Under the pieces are notes generated by a model, which searched no databases, had not been told where the DNA came from, and was given only the letters and a program-made list of their open reading frames with translations. Shown one piece after another: positions 10,512 to 20,106 of a DNA stretch of 64,000 nucleotides. Origin of the DNA: Bacteroidetes bacterium HGW-Bacteroidetes-8 (GTDB lineage: Bacteria; Bacteroidota; Bacteroidia; Bacteroidales; UBA932); assembly GCA_002840895.1 (NCBI GenBank), contig PHCZ01000006.1, positions 1 to 64,000 on the forward strand, read 5' to 3'. Numbering within the stretch: position 1 is the first letter of the stretch; each line of letters opens with the position of its first letter. The position numbers and the translations under genes were made by a program.

Positions 10512-10645
10512 TTAGAGATAGATCCTATTAAACCCTTAGAGACAGATTCTGAGTGAGATATCTTAAGAAATAGATACTCAGAGCAATATCATTAGAGACA
10601 GCTCCTGGGAGAGATATCCTGAGAGATAGTCTAAGAGAAACGGAC
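10512..10645. repeat. Degenerate ~27-bp tandem repeat, about 5 units
   Basis: Units such as ttagagacagattctgagtgagatatc (10536-10562) and ttagagacagctcctgggagagatatc (10592-10618), with diverged units between and around them. Confidence 0.6.
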
Positions 10646-10682
10646 TCTCCGAGATAAATTGAACCCACTTTGGAAAAAGCGA

Positions 10683-12635
10683 CTATCTTCCGAAGTAAAT
10701 AAGGAGTACCGATATATCTGCCGGTGAAACACCAGGAATTCTGGATGCTTGTGAAATTGTTTTAGGTCTGTGCTTATTAAGTTTCTGTCTTGACTCAGTA
10801 GAGATTGAAAGCAATGCAGAGTAGTCAAACTTTTCCGGAATTATTATATCCTCTAGTTTCAGAATTTTATCTGCAATCCTTTTTTCTCTTTCTATATACC
10901 CCTTATACTTTACCCTTATCTCTGCAGATTCGAGTATCTCTTTAATGACAATGTCTGTTGATATCTCTGAGTTTACATCAACCTTTGGTTGATATGGGAG
11001 CGGGGTAACCTCCTGAGGTGTTGGGAAATGATTAAAGAATGTTTCTCGTGGAACATCTTTCATTAAAGGCTCTAGAGTGACCTCAGGCCTGGTTAGTATT
11101 TCTGCCAATTTTTTCTTTTGGGAAATAGTTGCCGAATTAAGAGAGGCCAAATATGGATTAACCTCTGATGGTGAAATAGAGGTAAAATTCAGATAATTCA
11201 TTAAACTCTCAACTGAGGTATACTTTAATTGTGCCAATTTGAACCTCTCCTCTGTTGCAAGACCTATTTTATAACCTGTTTCTGTTAGCCTTAAATCTGC
11301 ATTGTCCTGTCTTAGTAGAATTCTATACTCTGCACGGGAGGTAAACATTCTGTATGGTTCGTCTACCCCTTTTGTTACAAGGTCGTCAATTAGTACCCCA
11401 ATATAAGCCTGATCTCTTTTTAAAATCACAGCTTCTTTGTTATTTATCTTTTGATGTGCATTAATACCCGCCATCAATCCTTGTGCCGCTGCCTCCTCGT
11501 AGCCTGTTGTTCCATTAACTTGTCCGGCCAAATATAGGTTTTCTATGTTTTTTGTCTCAAGTGTATGATGTAGTTGTGTTGGTGGAAAATAATCATATTC
11601 AACAGCATAGGCAGGTCTATAGATATTGATTTTCTCAAATCCAGGTATAGACCGTAACGCTTTATACTGTACCTCCAGGGGGAGAGATGATGAAAATCCC
11701 TGAAGATAGTACTCGTTTGTATTCCACCCCTCAGGTTCAAGATATAACTGATGGGAATTTTTGTCTGAGAATGTTTTTAATTTATCCTCTATACTTGGAC
11801 AATAACGTGGTCCTCTTCCGGAGATTTTACCGGAAAAGAGAGGAGAAAATTCAAATCCCTCTCTCAATATATTGTGCACCTGTTCATTAGTATGCACCAT
11901 ATAGCAACACATCTGGCTTGTACCAGCCTGTATTGGAGAAGGAATGTTTAAGAATGAGAATTTTTCCGGATTAATATCACCATCCTGTCTTTCAAGTTTT
12001 GTCAAATCTATAGAGCGAGCATCTATCCTGGGTGGAGTTCCTGTTTTCATTTTATCTACAGTAAGACCTTTAGAAAATAACTGCTCTGAAAGATGCAGGG
12101 AGGGGAGTTCCCCTATCCTTCCTCCTTGCGATGTGTTGAGTCCAATGAAAAGACGTCCATTAAGAAATGTTCCTGCCGTGAGAATTGTAGCAGTTGAGTA
12201 GAATGTTGCACCCATTGCAGTTTTTACTCCAATTACCTTGTCGTTGTCGAATATAAATTCGGTCACTGTGTCTTGCCATAGATGTAGGTTATTTGTGTTC
12301 TCGAGCAGAAATCTCCAGTTCATAGAGAAGTGCTGCCTGTCACACTGAGCTCTTGGGCTCCACATAGCAGGCCCTTTGGATCTGTTGAGCATTCTAAATT
12401 GAATAGTTGAGGAGTCTGTAATGATTCCTGTATATCCCCCTAAAGCATCTATCTCTCTTACGATCTGACCTTTAGCGATGCCTCCTATTGCCGGGTTGCA
12501 AGACATTTGAGCAATCTTACCCATATCCATTGTGAGCAACAAAACCTGAGATCCCATCTTTGCTGCTGAGTATGCTGCCTCACATCCAGCGTGCCCTGCT
12601 CCGATAACAATTATATCATATTTTTCCTTCATCAA
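10683..12635 (-). CDS. mnmG: tRNA uridine-5-carboxymethylaminomethyl(34) synthesis enzyme MnmG (GidA)
   Basis: ORF 650 aa; YDIIVIGAGHAGCEAAYSAAKMG, CNPAIGGIAKGQIVREIDALGG, MFTSRAEYRILLRQDNADLRL. Confidence 0.97.
   Translation of the reverse strand: MMKEKYDIIVIGAGHAGCEAAYSAAKMGSQVLLLTMDMGKIAQMSCNPAIGGIAKGQIVREIDALGGYTGIITDSSTIQFRMLNRSKGPAMWSPRAQCDRQHFSMNWRFLLENTNNLHLWQDTVTEFIFDNDKVIGVKTAMGATFYSTATILTAGTFLNGRLFIGLNTSQGGRIGELPSLHLSEQLFSKGLTVDKMKTGTPPRIDARSIDLTKLERQDGDINPEKFSFLNIPSPIQAGTSQMCCYMVHTNEQVHNILREGFEFSPLFSGKISGRGPRYCPSIEDKLKTFSDKNSHQLYLEPEGWNTNEYYLQGFSSSLPLEVQYKALRSIPGFEKINIYRPAYAVEYDYFPPTQLHHTLETKNIENLYLAGQVNGTTGYEEAAAQGLMAGINAHQKINNKEAVILKRDQAYIGVLIDDLVTKGVDEPYRMFTSRAEYRILLRQDNADLRLTETGYKIGLATEERFKLAQLKYTSVESLMNYLNFTSISPSEVNPYLASLNSATISQKKKLAEILTRPEVTLEPLMKDVPRETFFNHFPTPQEVTPLPYQPKVDVNSEISTDIVIKEILESAEIRVKYKGYIEREKRIADKILKLEDIIIPEKFDYSALLSISTESRQKLNKHRPKTISQASRIPGVSPADISVLLIYFGR
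11040..11055. promoter_or_regulatory. Candidate parS centromere site (copy 2, inside mnmG)
   Basis: TGTTTCTCGTGGAACA; reverse complement TGTTCCACGAGAAACA differs from parS consensus at one position, the same position as copy 1. Confidence 0.55.
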
Positions 12636-12706
12636 TAATTCCTCTTAAAACATTTCTAATGTTTAGAAATCGGTCTTACAATAAATACTAATTTACAGAA
12701 CTTGAT

Positions 12707-13138
12707 TTAAACCTTTCTCATTTTTAGAGCTTTGTCTTCTCTTTCTCTCATTTCTATTCTCTGCTGGTCATTAGAGTCATTAAAGCCCAACAAGTGAAGA
12801 ATACCGTGAATAATAACGCGGTGAAGTTCGTCAATAAATTCGCATTTATACTCTTTAGAGTTGTATTTAACAGAATCTATACTTATAAAGATATCTCCGC
12901 TAATACGCTTATTATCTGAAGAATAAAATGTAATGACATCTGTGTAATGGTTGTGTTTTAAATACTGATTATTAAGCTTAAGCAAATAATCATCACTGCA
13001 AAAAATAATATTGATATCTCCTGATTTTAAACCGCTTTTGTTAAAATCGAGATTCTTTATTATCTCTTTAATCCAAGAGTTACAAGCCATCTTTCCTGTG
13101 AACTTGAATGAGGTCTCCTCAGTAAAATATGAAATCAT
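12707..13138 (-). CDS. ybeY: Endoribonuclease YbeY (rRNA maturation)
   Basis: ORF 143 aa; HYTDVITF, GDIFIS, HRVIIHGILHLLGFND. Confidence 0.93.
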   Translation of the reverse strand: MISYFTEETSFKFTGKMACNSWIKEIIKNLDFNKSGLKSGDINIIFCSDDYLLKLNNQYLKHNHYTDVITFYSSDNKRISGDIFISIDSVKYNSKEYKCEFIDELHRVIIHGILHLLGFNDSNDQQRIEMREREDKALKMRKV

Positions 13139-13141
13139 ACA

Positions 13142-13498
13142 CTATCCGTTTTTCTCTTGACTTGATGCAAGCAGATCCCAGTACTCAATAGCTCTTCTTG
13201 TGTGTGGTATAACAATCGATCCACCAACAAGGTTCGCTACAGAAAAAATTTCAAATACCTGATCTCTTGTTACTCCTAGCTCATAACACTTTTCAATATG
13301 ATACTTTACACAATCGTCACAGCGTAAAACTAGCGACGAAACTAAACCAAGCATCTCCTTCGTTTGTTTAGGTAATGCACCATCTTCATAAGTCCTTGTA
13401 TCTAAATTGAAAAAACGCTTAAAAAAGAGGTTATCTGCATCAAGAATTACTTTGTTCATCTTGGCACGATATGTGCGGAATTGTGCGATCGAATCCAT
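13142..13498 (-). CDS. Carboxymuconolactone decarboxylase (AhpD-like) family protein
   Basis: ORF 118 aa; LGLVSSLVLRCDDCVKYHIEKCYELGVTRDQVFEIFSVA. Confidence 0.87.
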   Translation of the reverse strand: MDSIAQFRTYRAKMNKVILDADNLFFKRFFNLDTRTYEDGALPKQTKEMLGLVSSLVLRCDDCVKYHIEKCYELGVTRDQVFEIFSVANLVGGSIVIPHTRRAIEYWDLLASSQEKNG

Positions 13499-13556
13499 AA
13501 CTGATATTTTTTTGCAAAACTACAAAATTATAGGCTAAATAAAATTTAATAGAGAT

Positions 13557-14498
13557 ATGTCAAAAGTTACGGTAGTAGGAGCAGGAAATGTTGGCGCAAC
13601 TTGCACAAATGCAATAGCTAATATGCAGTTTGCGTCGGAGCTTGTATTGTTGGATATTAAAGAGGGTCTGGCAGAGGGTAAGGCAAAAGATATGATGCAG
13701 ACGGCAAAATTATATCGGTTCTTTACAAAAGTTACCGGTGTAACAAATGATTATGCTGCTACAGCTAACTCTGACGTTATTGTTATTACCTCAGGTATAC
13801 CCCGTAAGCCCGGAATGACAAGAGAGGAGCTGATTGAGACTAATGCGAAAATTGTATCTAACGTTATAGACCAATCCCTTAAATACTCTCCTAATGCAAT
13901 CTTGGTTATTATATCCAACCCTATGGATACAATGACATATCTTACATTTAAAAAAACCTCCCTTCCAAAGAATCGTATTATTGGTATGGGGGGGATTCTT
14001 GATGGAAGCAGGTTTACAGATTACCTCAGTGATGCACTTGAAGTTCCATCAAGCGACATTGAGGGTATGGTGATAGGCGGACACGGAGATACAACAATGA
14101 TTCCTCTTGCACGGTTTGCAAGTTATAAAGGTATTCCTGTTACAGAACTTCTTTCAGAAGAGAAGCTTGGCAAAGTTATTGCAGACACAATGGTGGGAGG
14201 AGCTACACTCACCAGACTGCTGGGCACATCTGCCTGGTACGCACCGGGAGCTGCTGCTGCGGTACTGGTTAAGTCAATAGTTCTGAACGAAAAAAGGGTA
14301 TATCCTTGTTGCGTTTATCTTGAAGGAGAGTATGGACAAAAAGATATCTGCATAGGAGTCCCGGTAATGATTGGAAACAAAGGATGGGAAAAGGTTATAG
14401 AGTTTAAACTCAACGAAGATGAGAAAGCTCTTTTCAAAAGAAGCGCAGACTCTGTAAGAGCCACAAATAATGTTCTTTTTGAAATAAACCTTATTTGA
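13557..14498 (+). CDS. mdh: Malate dehydrogenase
   Basis: ORF 313 aa; VTVVGAGNVGATCTN, ITSGIPRKPGMTREEL, SNPMDTMTYL, GGHGDTTMIPL. Confidence 0.95.
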   Translation: MSKVTVVGAGNVGATCTNAIANMQFASELVLLDIKEGLAEGKAKDMMQTAKLYRFFTKVTGVTNDYAATANSDVIVITSGIPRKPGMTREELIETNAKIVSNVIDQSLKYSPNAILVIISNPMDTMTYLTFKKTSLPKNRIIGMGGILDGSRFTDYLSDALEVPSSDIEGMVIGGHGDTTMIPLARFASYKGIPVTELLSEEKLGKVIADTMVGGATLTRLLGTSAWYAPGAAAAVLVKSIVLNEKRVYPCCVYLEGEYGQKDICIGVPVMIGNKGWEKVIEFKLNEDEKALFKRSADSVRATNNVLFEINLI

Positions 14499-14539
14499 AA
14501 TTAAAAATAATTCGCATCTTTGCGGAGCTAAATTTTAAA

Positions 14540-14613
<74 letters not shown>

Positions 14614-14763
14614 CAAGTTTTTAACAATTTAAAATAAATCTATCTCGTTCTTTTTGAGTAATTTAACCTTATTTTACAAAAGTTTATCAACAATATCTTT
14701 TGTTAAATAATTATTTGTTTGTAAATTTACAATCCAAATTTAAATCTGAACATTCGCTTAGTT

Positions 14764-15456
14764 ATGGAAGTAAAAAAAACACCTAAGGCAGATCTCGAGA
14801 ACAAAAAAGTCTTGTTAAGAGAGGTTGGACTAATTCTGGCACTGTTATTAGTTCTAGCTGGTTTTGAATATAAAACCTATGAGAAAAGTTTATCAGAGCT
14901 TGGAGATTCTAGTGCTGCTATGATTGAAGATGAGATGATTCCTATTACCAACGAAACTCCGCCGCCACCGCCCGATATGCCTAAAATTCCTGTTGTATCA
15001 GACGAAATTATCATTGTGGATGACGATATGAAGATCACTACAGACCTTATGATCAATACAGAGGATGATAAAAATCTTGGCGTTGAGATCAAAGAGTATG
15101 TTCAGGGAAAGAAAGAAGAGGTAGTTGAGGAAGAGGAGTTGCCGTTTATGATGGTAGAAGACAAACCTAAATTTCAGGGTGGAGACGAAAACTCATTCAC
15201 CAGATGGGTTGCTGAGAGGCTTGTATATCCTGAGATCGCTAAAGAGAATAGCGTTCAGGGACGAGTAATTCTTCAGTTCCGTGTTAACACAGATGGTAGT
15301 GTTTCTGATGTAAAAGTGGTAAGGGGTGTAGACCCATCACTGGACAAAGAGGCTGTACGCGTTGTATCTTCATCTCCAAAATGGACTCCGGGAAGACAGA
15401 GAAACAAACCGGTTAGGGTTGTTTATGTATTCCCTGTGATTTTCCAGCTTAGATAA
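14764..15456 (+). CDS. TonB family energy transducer
   Basis: ORF 230 aa; N-terminal TM helix, PPPPPDMPKIP, C-terminal YPEIAKENSVQGRVILQFRVNTDGSVSDVKVVRGVDPSLDKEAVRVV. Confidence 0.93.
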   Translation: MEVKKTPKADLENKKVLLREVGLILALLLVLAGFEYKTYEKSLSELGDSSAAMIEDEMIPITNETPPPPPDMPKIPVVSDEIIIVDDDMKITTDLMINTEDDKNLGVEIKEYVQGKKEEVVEEEELPFMMVEDKPKFQGGDENSFTRWVAERLVYPEIAKENSVQGRVILQFRVNTDGSVSDVKVVRGVDPSLDKEAVRVVSSSPKWTPGRQRNKPVRVVYVFPVIFQLR

Positions 15457-15479
15457 TGATCTTTAAACCGTAATTTATA

Positions 15480-15510
15480 AAGGCTGCCTCGAAAGAAGCA
15501 GTCTTTTTTG
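15480..15510 (+). terminator. Rho-independent terminator after tonB
   Basis: aaggctgc / gcagtctt stem (one G-U) followed by a T run. Confidence 0.65.
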
Positions 15511-15520
15511 TATAAAACAG

Positions 15521-16684
15521 ATGGAAAAAACAGTATTAGTAGGAGTCTCTTTACCAAATGACGATAGTCAGAAGACAAAAGAGTATCTAAATGAGCTTGA
15601 ATTTCTTGCTGAGACAGCTGGGGCAGCATCTCAAAAGATTTTCACCCAAAATTTAGATAAACCTAATCCTAAGACATATATCGGGAGCGGTAAGCTTGCA
15701 GAGATAAAAAGCTTTATTAACGAGAACGAGATTAAGCTTGTAATCTTTGACGACGAGCTTACCCCATCTCAGCTTCGCAACCTAGAGCGTGAACTGGAGT
15801 GCAGAATCCTTGACAGGACAAATCTCATTCTTGATATTTTCGCACATAGGGCTAAGAGTGCATATGCTAAAACTCAGGTTGAACTTGCACAATATCAATA
15901 TCTTTTACCACGACTTACCAGAATGTGGACCCACCTGGAGAGGCAGAGAGGTGGTATAGGAATGAGAGGGCCGGGTGAGAGTCAGATAGAGACAGACCGT
16001 CGTATAATTCTGGATAAGATAAGCCGGCTCAAAGAACAACTTAAGAAGATAGATAAACAGATGTCTTCCCAGAGGGGTAACCGCGGCAATATGGTTAGAA
16101 TATCGTTGGTTGGTTATACAAATGTTGGAAAGAGTACACTAATGAACCTGCTTGCCAAAAGCGAGGTTTTTGCAGAGGATAAGTTGTTTGCCACGCTGGA
16201 TACCACTGTCAGAAAGGTTGTTATTGAAAATGTTCCCTTTTTATTGAGTGATACTGTGGGCTTTATACGTAAGCTACCTCACCAATTGGTTGAGTCGTTT
16301 AAGAGCACTCTTGACGAGGTTAGAGAGTCTGACATTCTTATGCACGTTGTAGATATATCCCATCCTAACTTTGAGGAGCAGATAAAAGTGGTAGAGGAGA
16401 CTCTTCTGGAGATAGGGGCTAAAGATAAACCTGTTTTTCTGGTCTTCAATAAAATTGATGCTTATAATTATATTCCTCTGGATGAATTTGATTTTCAGCA
16501 AAAAAGGGCAGAGAATATAAGTTTGGAGGAACTTAAAAGCAGCTGGATGAACAAAGAGCACGCACCTTGCATATTTATATCTGCAAAAGAGAAGAGAAAC
16601 CTGGATAAATTAAGGAACGACCTTTACAAAATGGTTGCAGAGATTCACTCGGGGAGATACCCTTTCAACAATTTTCTTTGGTAA
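15521..16684 (+). CDS. hflX: GTPase HflX
   Basis: ORF 387 aa; LELAQYQYLLPRLTRMWTHLERQRGGIGMRGPGESQIETDRR-type region and P-loop GYTNVGKSTLMN. Confidence 0.95.
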   Translation: MEKTVLVGVSLPNDDSQKTKEYLNELEFLAETAGAASQKIFTQNLDKPNPKTYIGSGKLAEIKSFINENEIKLVIFDDELTPSQLRNLERELECRILDRTNLILDIFAHRAKSAYAKTQVELAQYQYLLPRLTRMWTHLERQRGGIGMRGPGESQIETDRRIILDKISRLKEQLKKIDKQMSSQRGNRGNMVRISLVGYTNVGKSTLMNLLAKSEVFAEDKLFATLDTTVRKVVIENVPFLLSDTVGFIRKLPHQLVESFKSTLDEVRESDILMHVVDISHPNFEEQIKVVEETLLEIGAKDKPVFLVFNKIDAYNYIPLDEFDFQQKRAENISLEELKSSWMNKEHAPCIFISAKEKRNLDKLRNDLYKMVAEIHSGRYPFNNFLW

Positions 16685-16689
16685 TACTA

Positions 16690-17823
16690 CTACCTACTCT
16701 TTAGAATTGCTTTAACTACCTGCTCTTTTGGGATCTCCTCTACTACCCTGCCGTTAAAGCCTTTGGTAGTTTTTGCAGCAAAAAGTGAATTTATGATGGC
16801 CTCTTCTGTGGCCTCAATGGTTGCCAAAAAGAGTGAAGAGATTGAGTGGTTATGAATCTCTATAGGATTATACAACTTAGTAGTCTCATCAATAAGATTC
16901 TCTTTTGCAACTGAGATTGCTATCACATAGTCTCCACTTCCGTTTGATGCAATTCCTCCGGTTTTTGCCAAACCCATCATCGCTCTTTTGGCTATCCTCT
17001 CAAGATTACGCGATGTAACGGGTGCGTCGGTTACAACAACAATCATACAAGAGCCGTCGGCATATTTTTCTACATCTCTCTTAAAGTCAAACTTGCCAAG
17101 CATTCTCCCAACCTGAACCCCGGCTATCTCGAGAACTCCTCCAAAATTTGTCTGTACTAAAACCCCAACGGTATATCCTCCAAGAGTTTCCGGAATAACT
17201 CTGGACGAAGTTCCTATCCCGCCTTTAAAGCCAAAACAGATAGTACCTGTACCTGCACCAACTCCCCCCTCCTCTACAGGGCCGCTCTTTGCTTTTGCTA
17301 TGGCATCCAGAACATCCTCCTGTTTAACAGCTCTCGCTCTTATGTTGTTAAGCCCGCCATCATTGGTCTCTCCCACCACCCCATTTACAGACCCTATACC
17401 GGATGAGCCCTCCTGTGCTAAAGTGTAGGTTATCAAGGCATCCAGGGCAACTGCCACACTAAGTGTGTTTGTCAAAATAATTGGAGTCTCTATATTGCCA
17501 AGCTCTTTGACCTGTGTGTACCCGGCAAGCTTCCCAAAACCATTCCCTACATAGATGGCAGCAGGAGTCTTAAGTTTAAACAGATTGCCTTCGTGAGGTA
17601 TAATTGCTGTTACGCCTGTTCTTATATCCTCCCCTTTAATAATGGTTGTATGGCCAACCTTTATGCCTGCCACATCTGTAATCGCGTTATTCTTTCCCGG
17701 TTTAAAAATGCCTGTTTCAATTCCGTAATCCCTCATTTTTTTCTGAGCAGATAACGGGTTATTCGCAAAGATAAGAACAGTAAAAAACAAGAGAGAGATA
17801 TGGGTTAAAAAGCTGTTTTTCAT
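16690..17823 (-). CDS. P1 family peptidase (DmpA/BapA-like), secreted
   Basis: DYGIETGIFKPGKNNAITDVAGIKVGHTTI, ANGSGDYVIAIS-like region. Start trimmed from 17898 to the Met at 17823 (MKNSFLTHISLLFFTVLIFANNPLSAQ signal peptide). Confidence 0.9.
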   Translation of the reverse strand: MKNSFLTHISLLFFTVLIFANNPLSAQKKMRDYGIETGIFKPGKNNAITDVAGIKVGHTTIIKGEDIRTGVTAIIPHEGNLFKLKTPAAIYVGNGFGKLAGYTQVKELGNIETPIILTNTLSVAVALDALITYTLAQEGSSGIGSVNGVVGETNDGGLNNIRARAVKQEDVLDAIAKAKSGPVEEGGVGAGTGTICFGFKGGIGTSSRVIPETLGGYTVGVLVQTNFGGVLEIAGVQVGRMLGKFDFKRDVEKYADGSCMIVVVTDAPVTSRNLERIAKRAMMGLAKTGGIASNGSGDYVIAISVAKENLIDETTKLYNPIEIHNHSISSLFLATIEATEEAIINSLFAAKTTKGFNGRVVEEIPKEQVVKAILKSR

Positions 17824-17869
17824 ATTAATCAATCTATTTAAATTTTCTATACGGGTGGCTGCATTAAAA

Positions 17870-18670
17870 TTATTGATTACCGGGTAAGATAAAATCAACT
17901 ATCTTATCAAGGCACAACTGGGTCTCCTCTTCAAAGCCTATATGGCCGGAGTTTTCCAGCATCAGATATTGGGGCTCTTTAAGGCTCTCCAGGAAGGTTA
18001 ATGCTGCCTCCTGAGGTATGTAGTTGTCATACTTACCAAAGATATAAAGCACGGGGGTTTGAGTAGTTTTCAGGAACTCTGTGTTATCTACCCTCTGCAT
18101 CATCCCCTCAACAACCGCAACCACTCCTTCCGGGTCGTGAATCTCTGCAATCTCTATAATCTCAAAGATCTTCTCCTCCTTTTTGCTAACATTCTGTTTT
18201 GCAAACATCTTTGGTACCGAGAGTTTAGCAATATTTAGAAGCTTGTTCTGTCTTATTAACTGAATCTCTCTTTTTCTCTCTTCAATTTTTTCAGGAGAGT
18301 CTGCAAATGGAGATGAGTGCATCATAATAAGAGCACTAAACCTCTGTGGATATTTTTTTACCGCCTCAAGAGCAACATACCCGCCCATAGAGTGTCCCAG
18401 AATAGCGGCCTTTTCAATTTTTAGACTCTCTAGCAGAGCGTTAACAATATCTCCACAAAACTCCATAGTATTTACCTCTCTCGAGCCCGAAAGGCCGTGT
18501 CCCGGGATATCTATAGAAACAACCCTCATCTTCTTGGATAACAGAGAGGTAAAGTTCTCCCAAATGTAGAGTGTTTCCAGATATCCGTGAAGCAGAACAA
18601 TGCAGCTCTCCCCCTCCTTAGTATCAGAAATATGAATGGGTAAACCGTTAATCGTTGAGAAATATTCCAT
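17870..18670 (-). CDS. Alpha/beta hydrolase
   Basis: ORF 266 aa; VLLHGYLETLYIWE, IDIPGHGLS, ILGHSMGGYVALE. Confidence 0.92.
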   Translation of the reverse strand: MEYFSTINGLPIHISDTKEGESCIVLLHGYLETLYIWENFTSLLSKKMRVVSIDIPGHGLSGSREVNTMEFCGDIVNALLESLKIEKAAILGHSMGGYVALEAVKKYPQRFSALIMMHSSPFADSPEKIEERKREIQLIRQNKLLNIAKLSVPKMFAKQNVSKKEEKIFEIIEIAEIHDPEGVVAVVEGMMQRVDNTEFLKTTQTPVLYIFGKYDNYIPQEAALTFLESLKEPQYLMLENSGHIGFEEETQLCLDKIVDFILPGNQ

Positions 18671-18773
18671 TGTGCTATATTTTGTACAAATCTAATAGAT
18701 TTAAAGGTAATTTTTATACTTTTGTCTCACCTAAACAAGACTATCAGTTTTGTAATCCTTAAAAAAATTAACA

Positions 18774-19298
18774 ATGAAAATTAACAAAGTTATCTCTCTC
18801 TTCTCTGTCCTGATGCTTGCAATCTCTATATCAAGCTGTAACAAGGAGTTGCAACCGATTGTACTTACAGGTACCTGGGAGCTTGATACAGCTGCTGTTA
18901 TTGTGAGAATAGTTTATAGCCCTGTAGTTGCAAATGAGTTTCCTGAGACTGTAAAGTTCCTTGCTGCCAATATAAATAAAATTAAACAGGAGCTTATGAA
19001 GCCTCAAAGCATTGTTTTTAGGGCGCCTAATCTCACAGAATTCAACTACAACGATGTTCCTCTTCCTATACACGGAACATACGTCCAGGAAAACGCCTAT
19101 TTTTCAATTACTAACCCACTTTTTCCTGCAGGAATCAGCGGAGCTTCAGATAATTTAAGGCTTGAGCTCTACTACGACAGAGATTATCTTATGATGATTC
19201 TCTACACCCTTCTTACCGACGAAGATGATTTGCCATCTACCTACGATCGACTCATTGAGACGTTTCACGGAGTTGGATCCTATAAAAAGACAAATTAA
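18774..19298 (+). CDS. Hypothetical lipoprotein (DUF, unresolved)
   Basis: ORF 174 aa; lipobox LAISISSCNK. Confidence 0.65.
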   Translation: MKINKVISLFSVLMLAISISSCNKELQPIVLTGTWELDTAAVIVRIVYSPVVANEFPETVKFLAANINKIKQELMKPQSIVFRAPNLTEFNYNDVPLPIHGTYVQENAYFSITNPLFPAGISGASDNLRLELYYDRDYLMMILYTLLTDEDDLPSTYDRLIETFHGVGSYKKTN

Positions 19299-19313
19299 TT
19301 CCGAAATCTTTAG

Positions 19314-20093
19314 TTAATCCTTAATTTTTGCGAGTAGAAACTCTCTGTTCATACGAGCAATATGTGATACCGAGATGCTTTTAGGGCACTCCATTTCGCA
19401 CGCTCGTGTATTTGTGCAGGCACCAAAGCCAAGCTCATCCATCTTAGCAACCATTGCCTTTACTCTTCTTGAAGCCTCTACCCTACCCTGTGGAAGCAGA
19501 GCCAAAGAGCTGACCCTTGCCGAAACAAAGAGCATTGCAGATCCGTTTTTGCAGGTAGCAATACAGGCACCGCAGCCCACACAGGCGGCAGCGTCCATAC
19601 TATCCTCTGCATAATCTCTTGGAATTGGTATTGTGTTGGCATCAGGAACTCCTCCGGTATTTACCGATACATACCCTCCTGCCTGAAGAATCTTATCCAA
19701 TGCGTTTCTGTCCACTATAAGATCTTTTATTACCGGCATCCCGGCAGAGCGCCAAGGTTCTATTGTAATTGTTTGACCATCTTTGAATTTACGCATATGA
19801 AGCTGACAGGTAGTAATCTCATTGTCCGGACCGTGAGCCCTACCATTAATGTATAGTGAACACATCCCGCAAATTCCCTCCCTGCAATCGTGGTCAAAAG
19901 TTACCGGCCCATCACTTTTACACCCCTTCTCTACAGCAACGCTATCGATACCTTTACGGGTTAACTGATCGTTTAGAATATCCAACATCTCCAGAAAAGA
20001 GGTATCCGGTGAGATATCTTTTATCTGATATGTATGGAAAGAGCCCTTCTCCTTTGCGCTTTTCTGACGCCAAACTTTTAGTGTAAAGTCCAT
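19314..20093 (-). CDS. sdhB: Succinate dehydrogenase/fumarate reductase iron-sulfur subunit
   Basis: ORF 259 aa; [56 protein letters not shown]. Confidence 0.95.
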   Translation of the reverse strand: MDFTLKVWRQKSAKEKGSFHTYQIKDISPDTSFLEMLDILNDQLTRKGIDSVAVEKGCKSDGPVTFDHDCREGICGMCSLYINGRAHGPDNEITTCQLHMRKFKDGQTITIEPWRSAGMPVIKDLIVDRNALDKILQAGGYVSVNTGGVPDANTIPIPRDYAEDSMDAAACVGCGACIATCKNGSAMLFVSARVSSLALLPQGRVEASRRVKAMVAKMDELGFGACTNTRACEMECPKSISVSHIARMNREFLLAKIKD

Positions 20094-20106
20094 ATCTAAT
20101 CAATAA

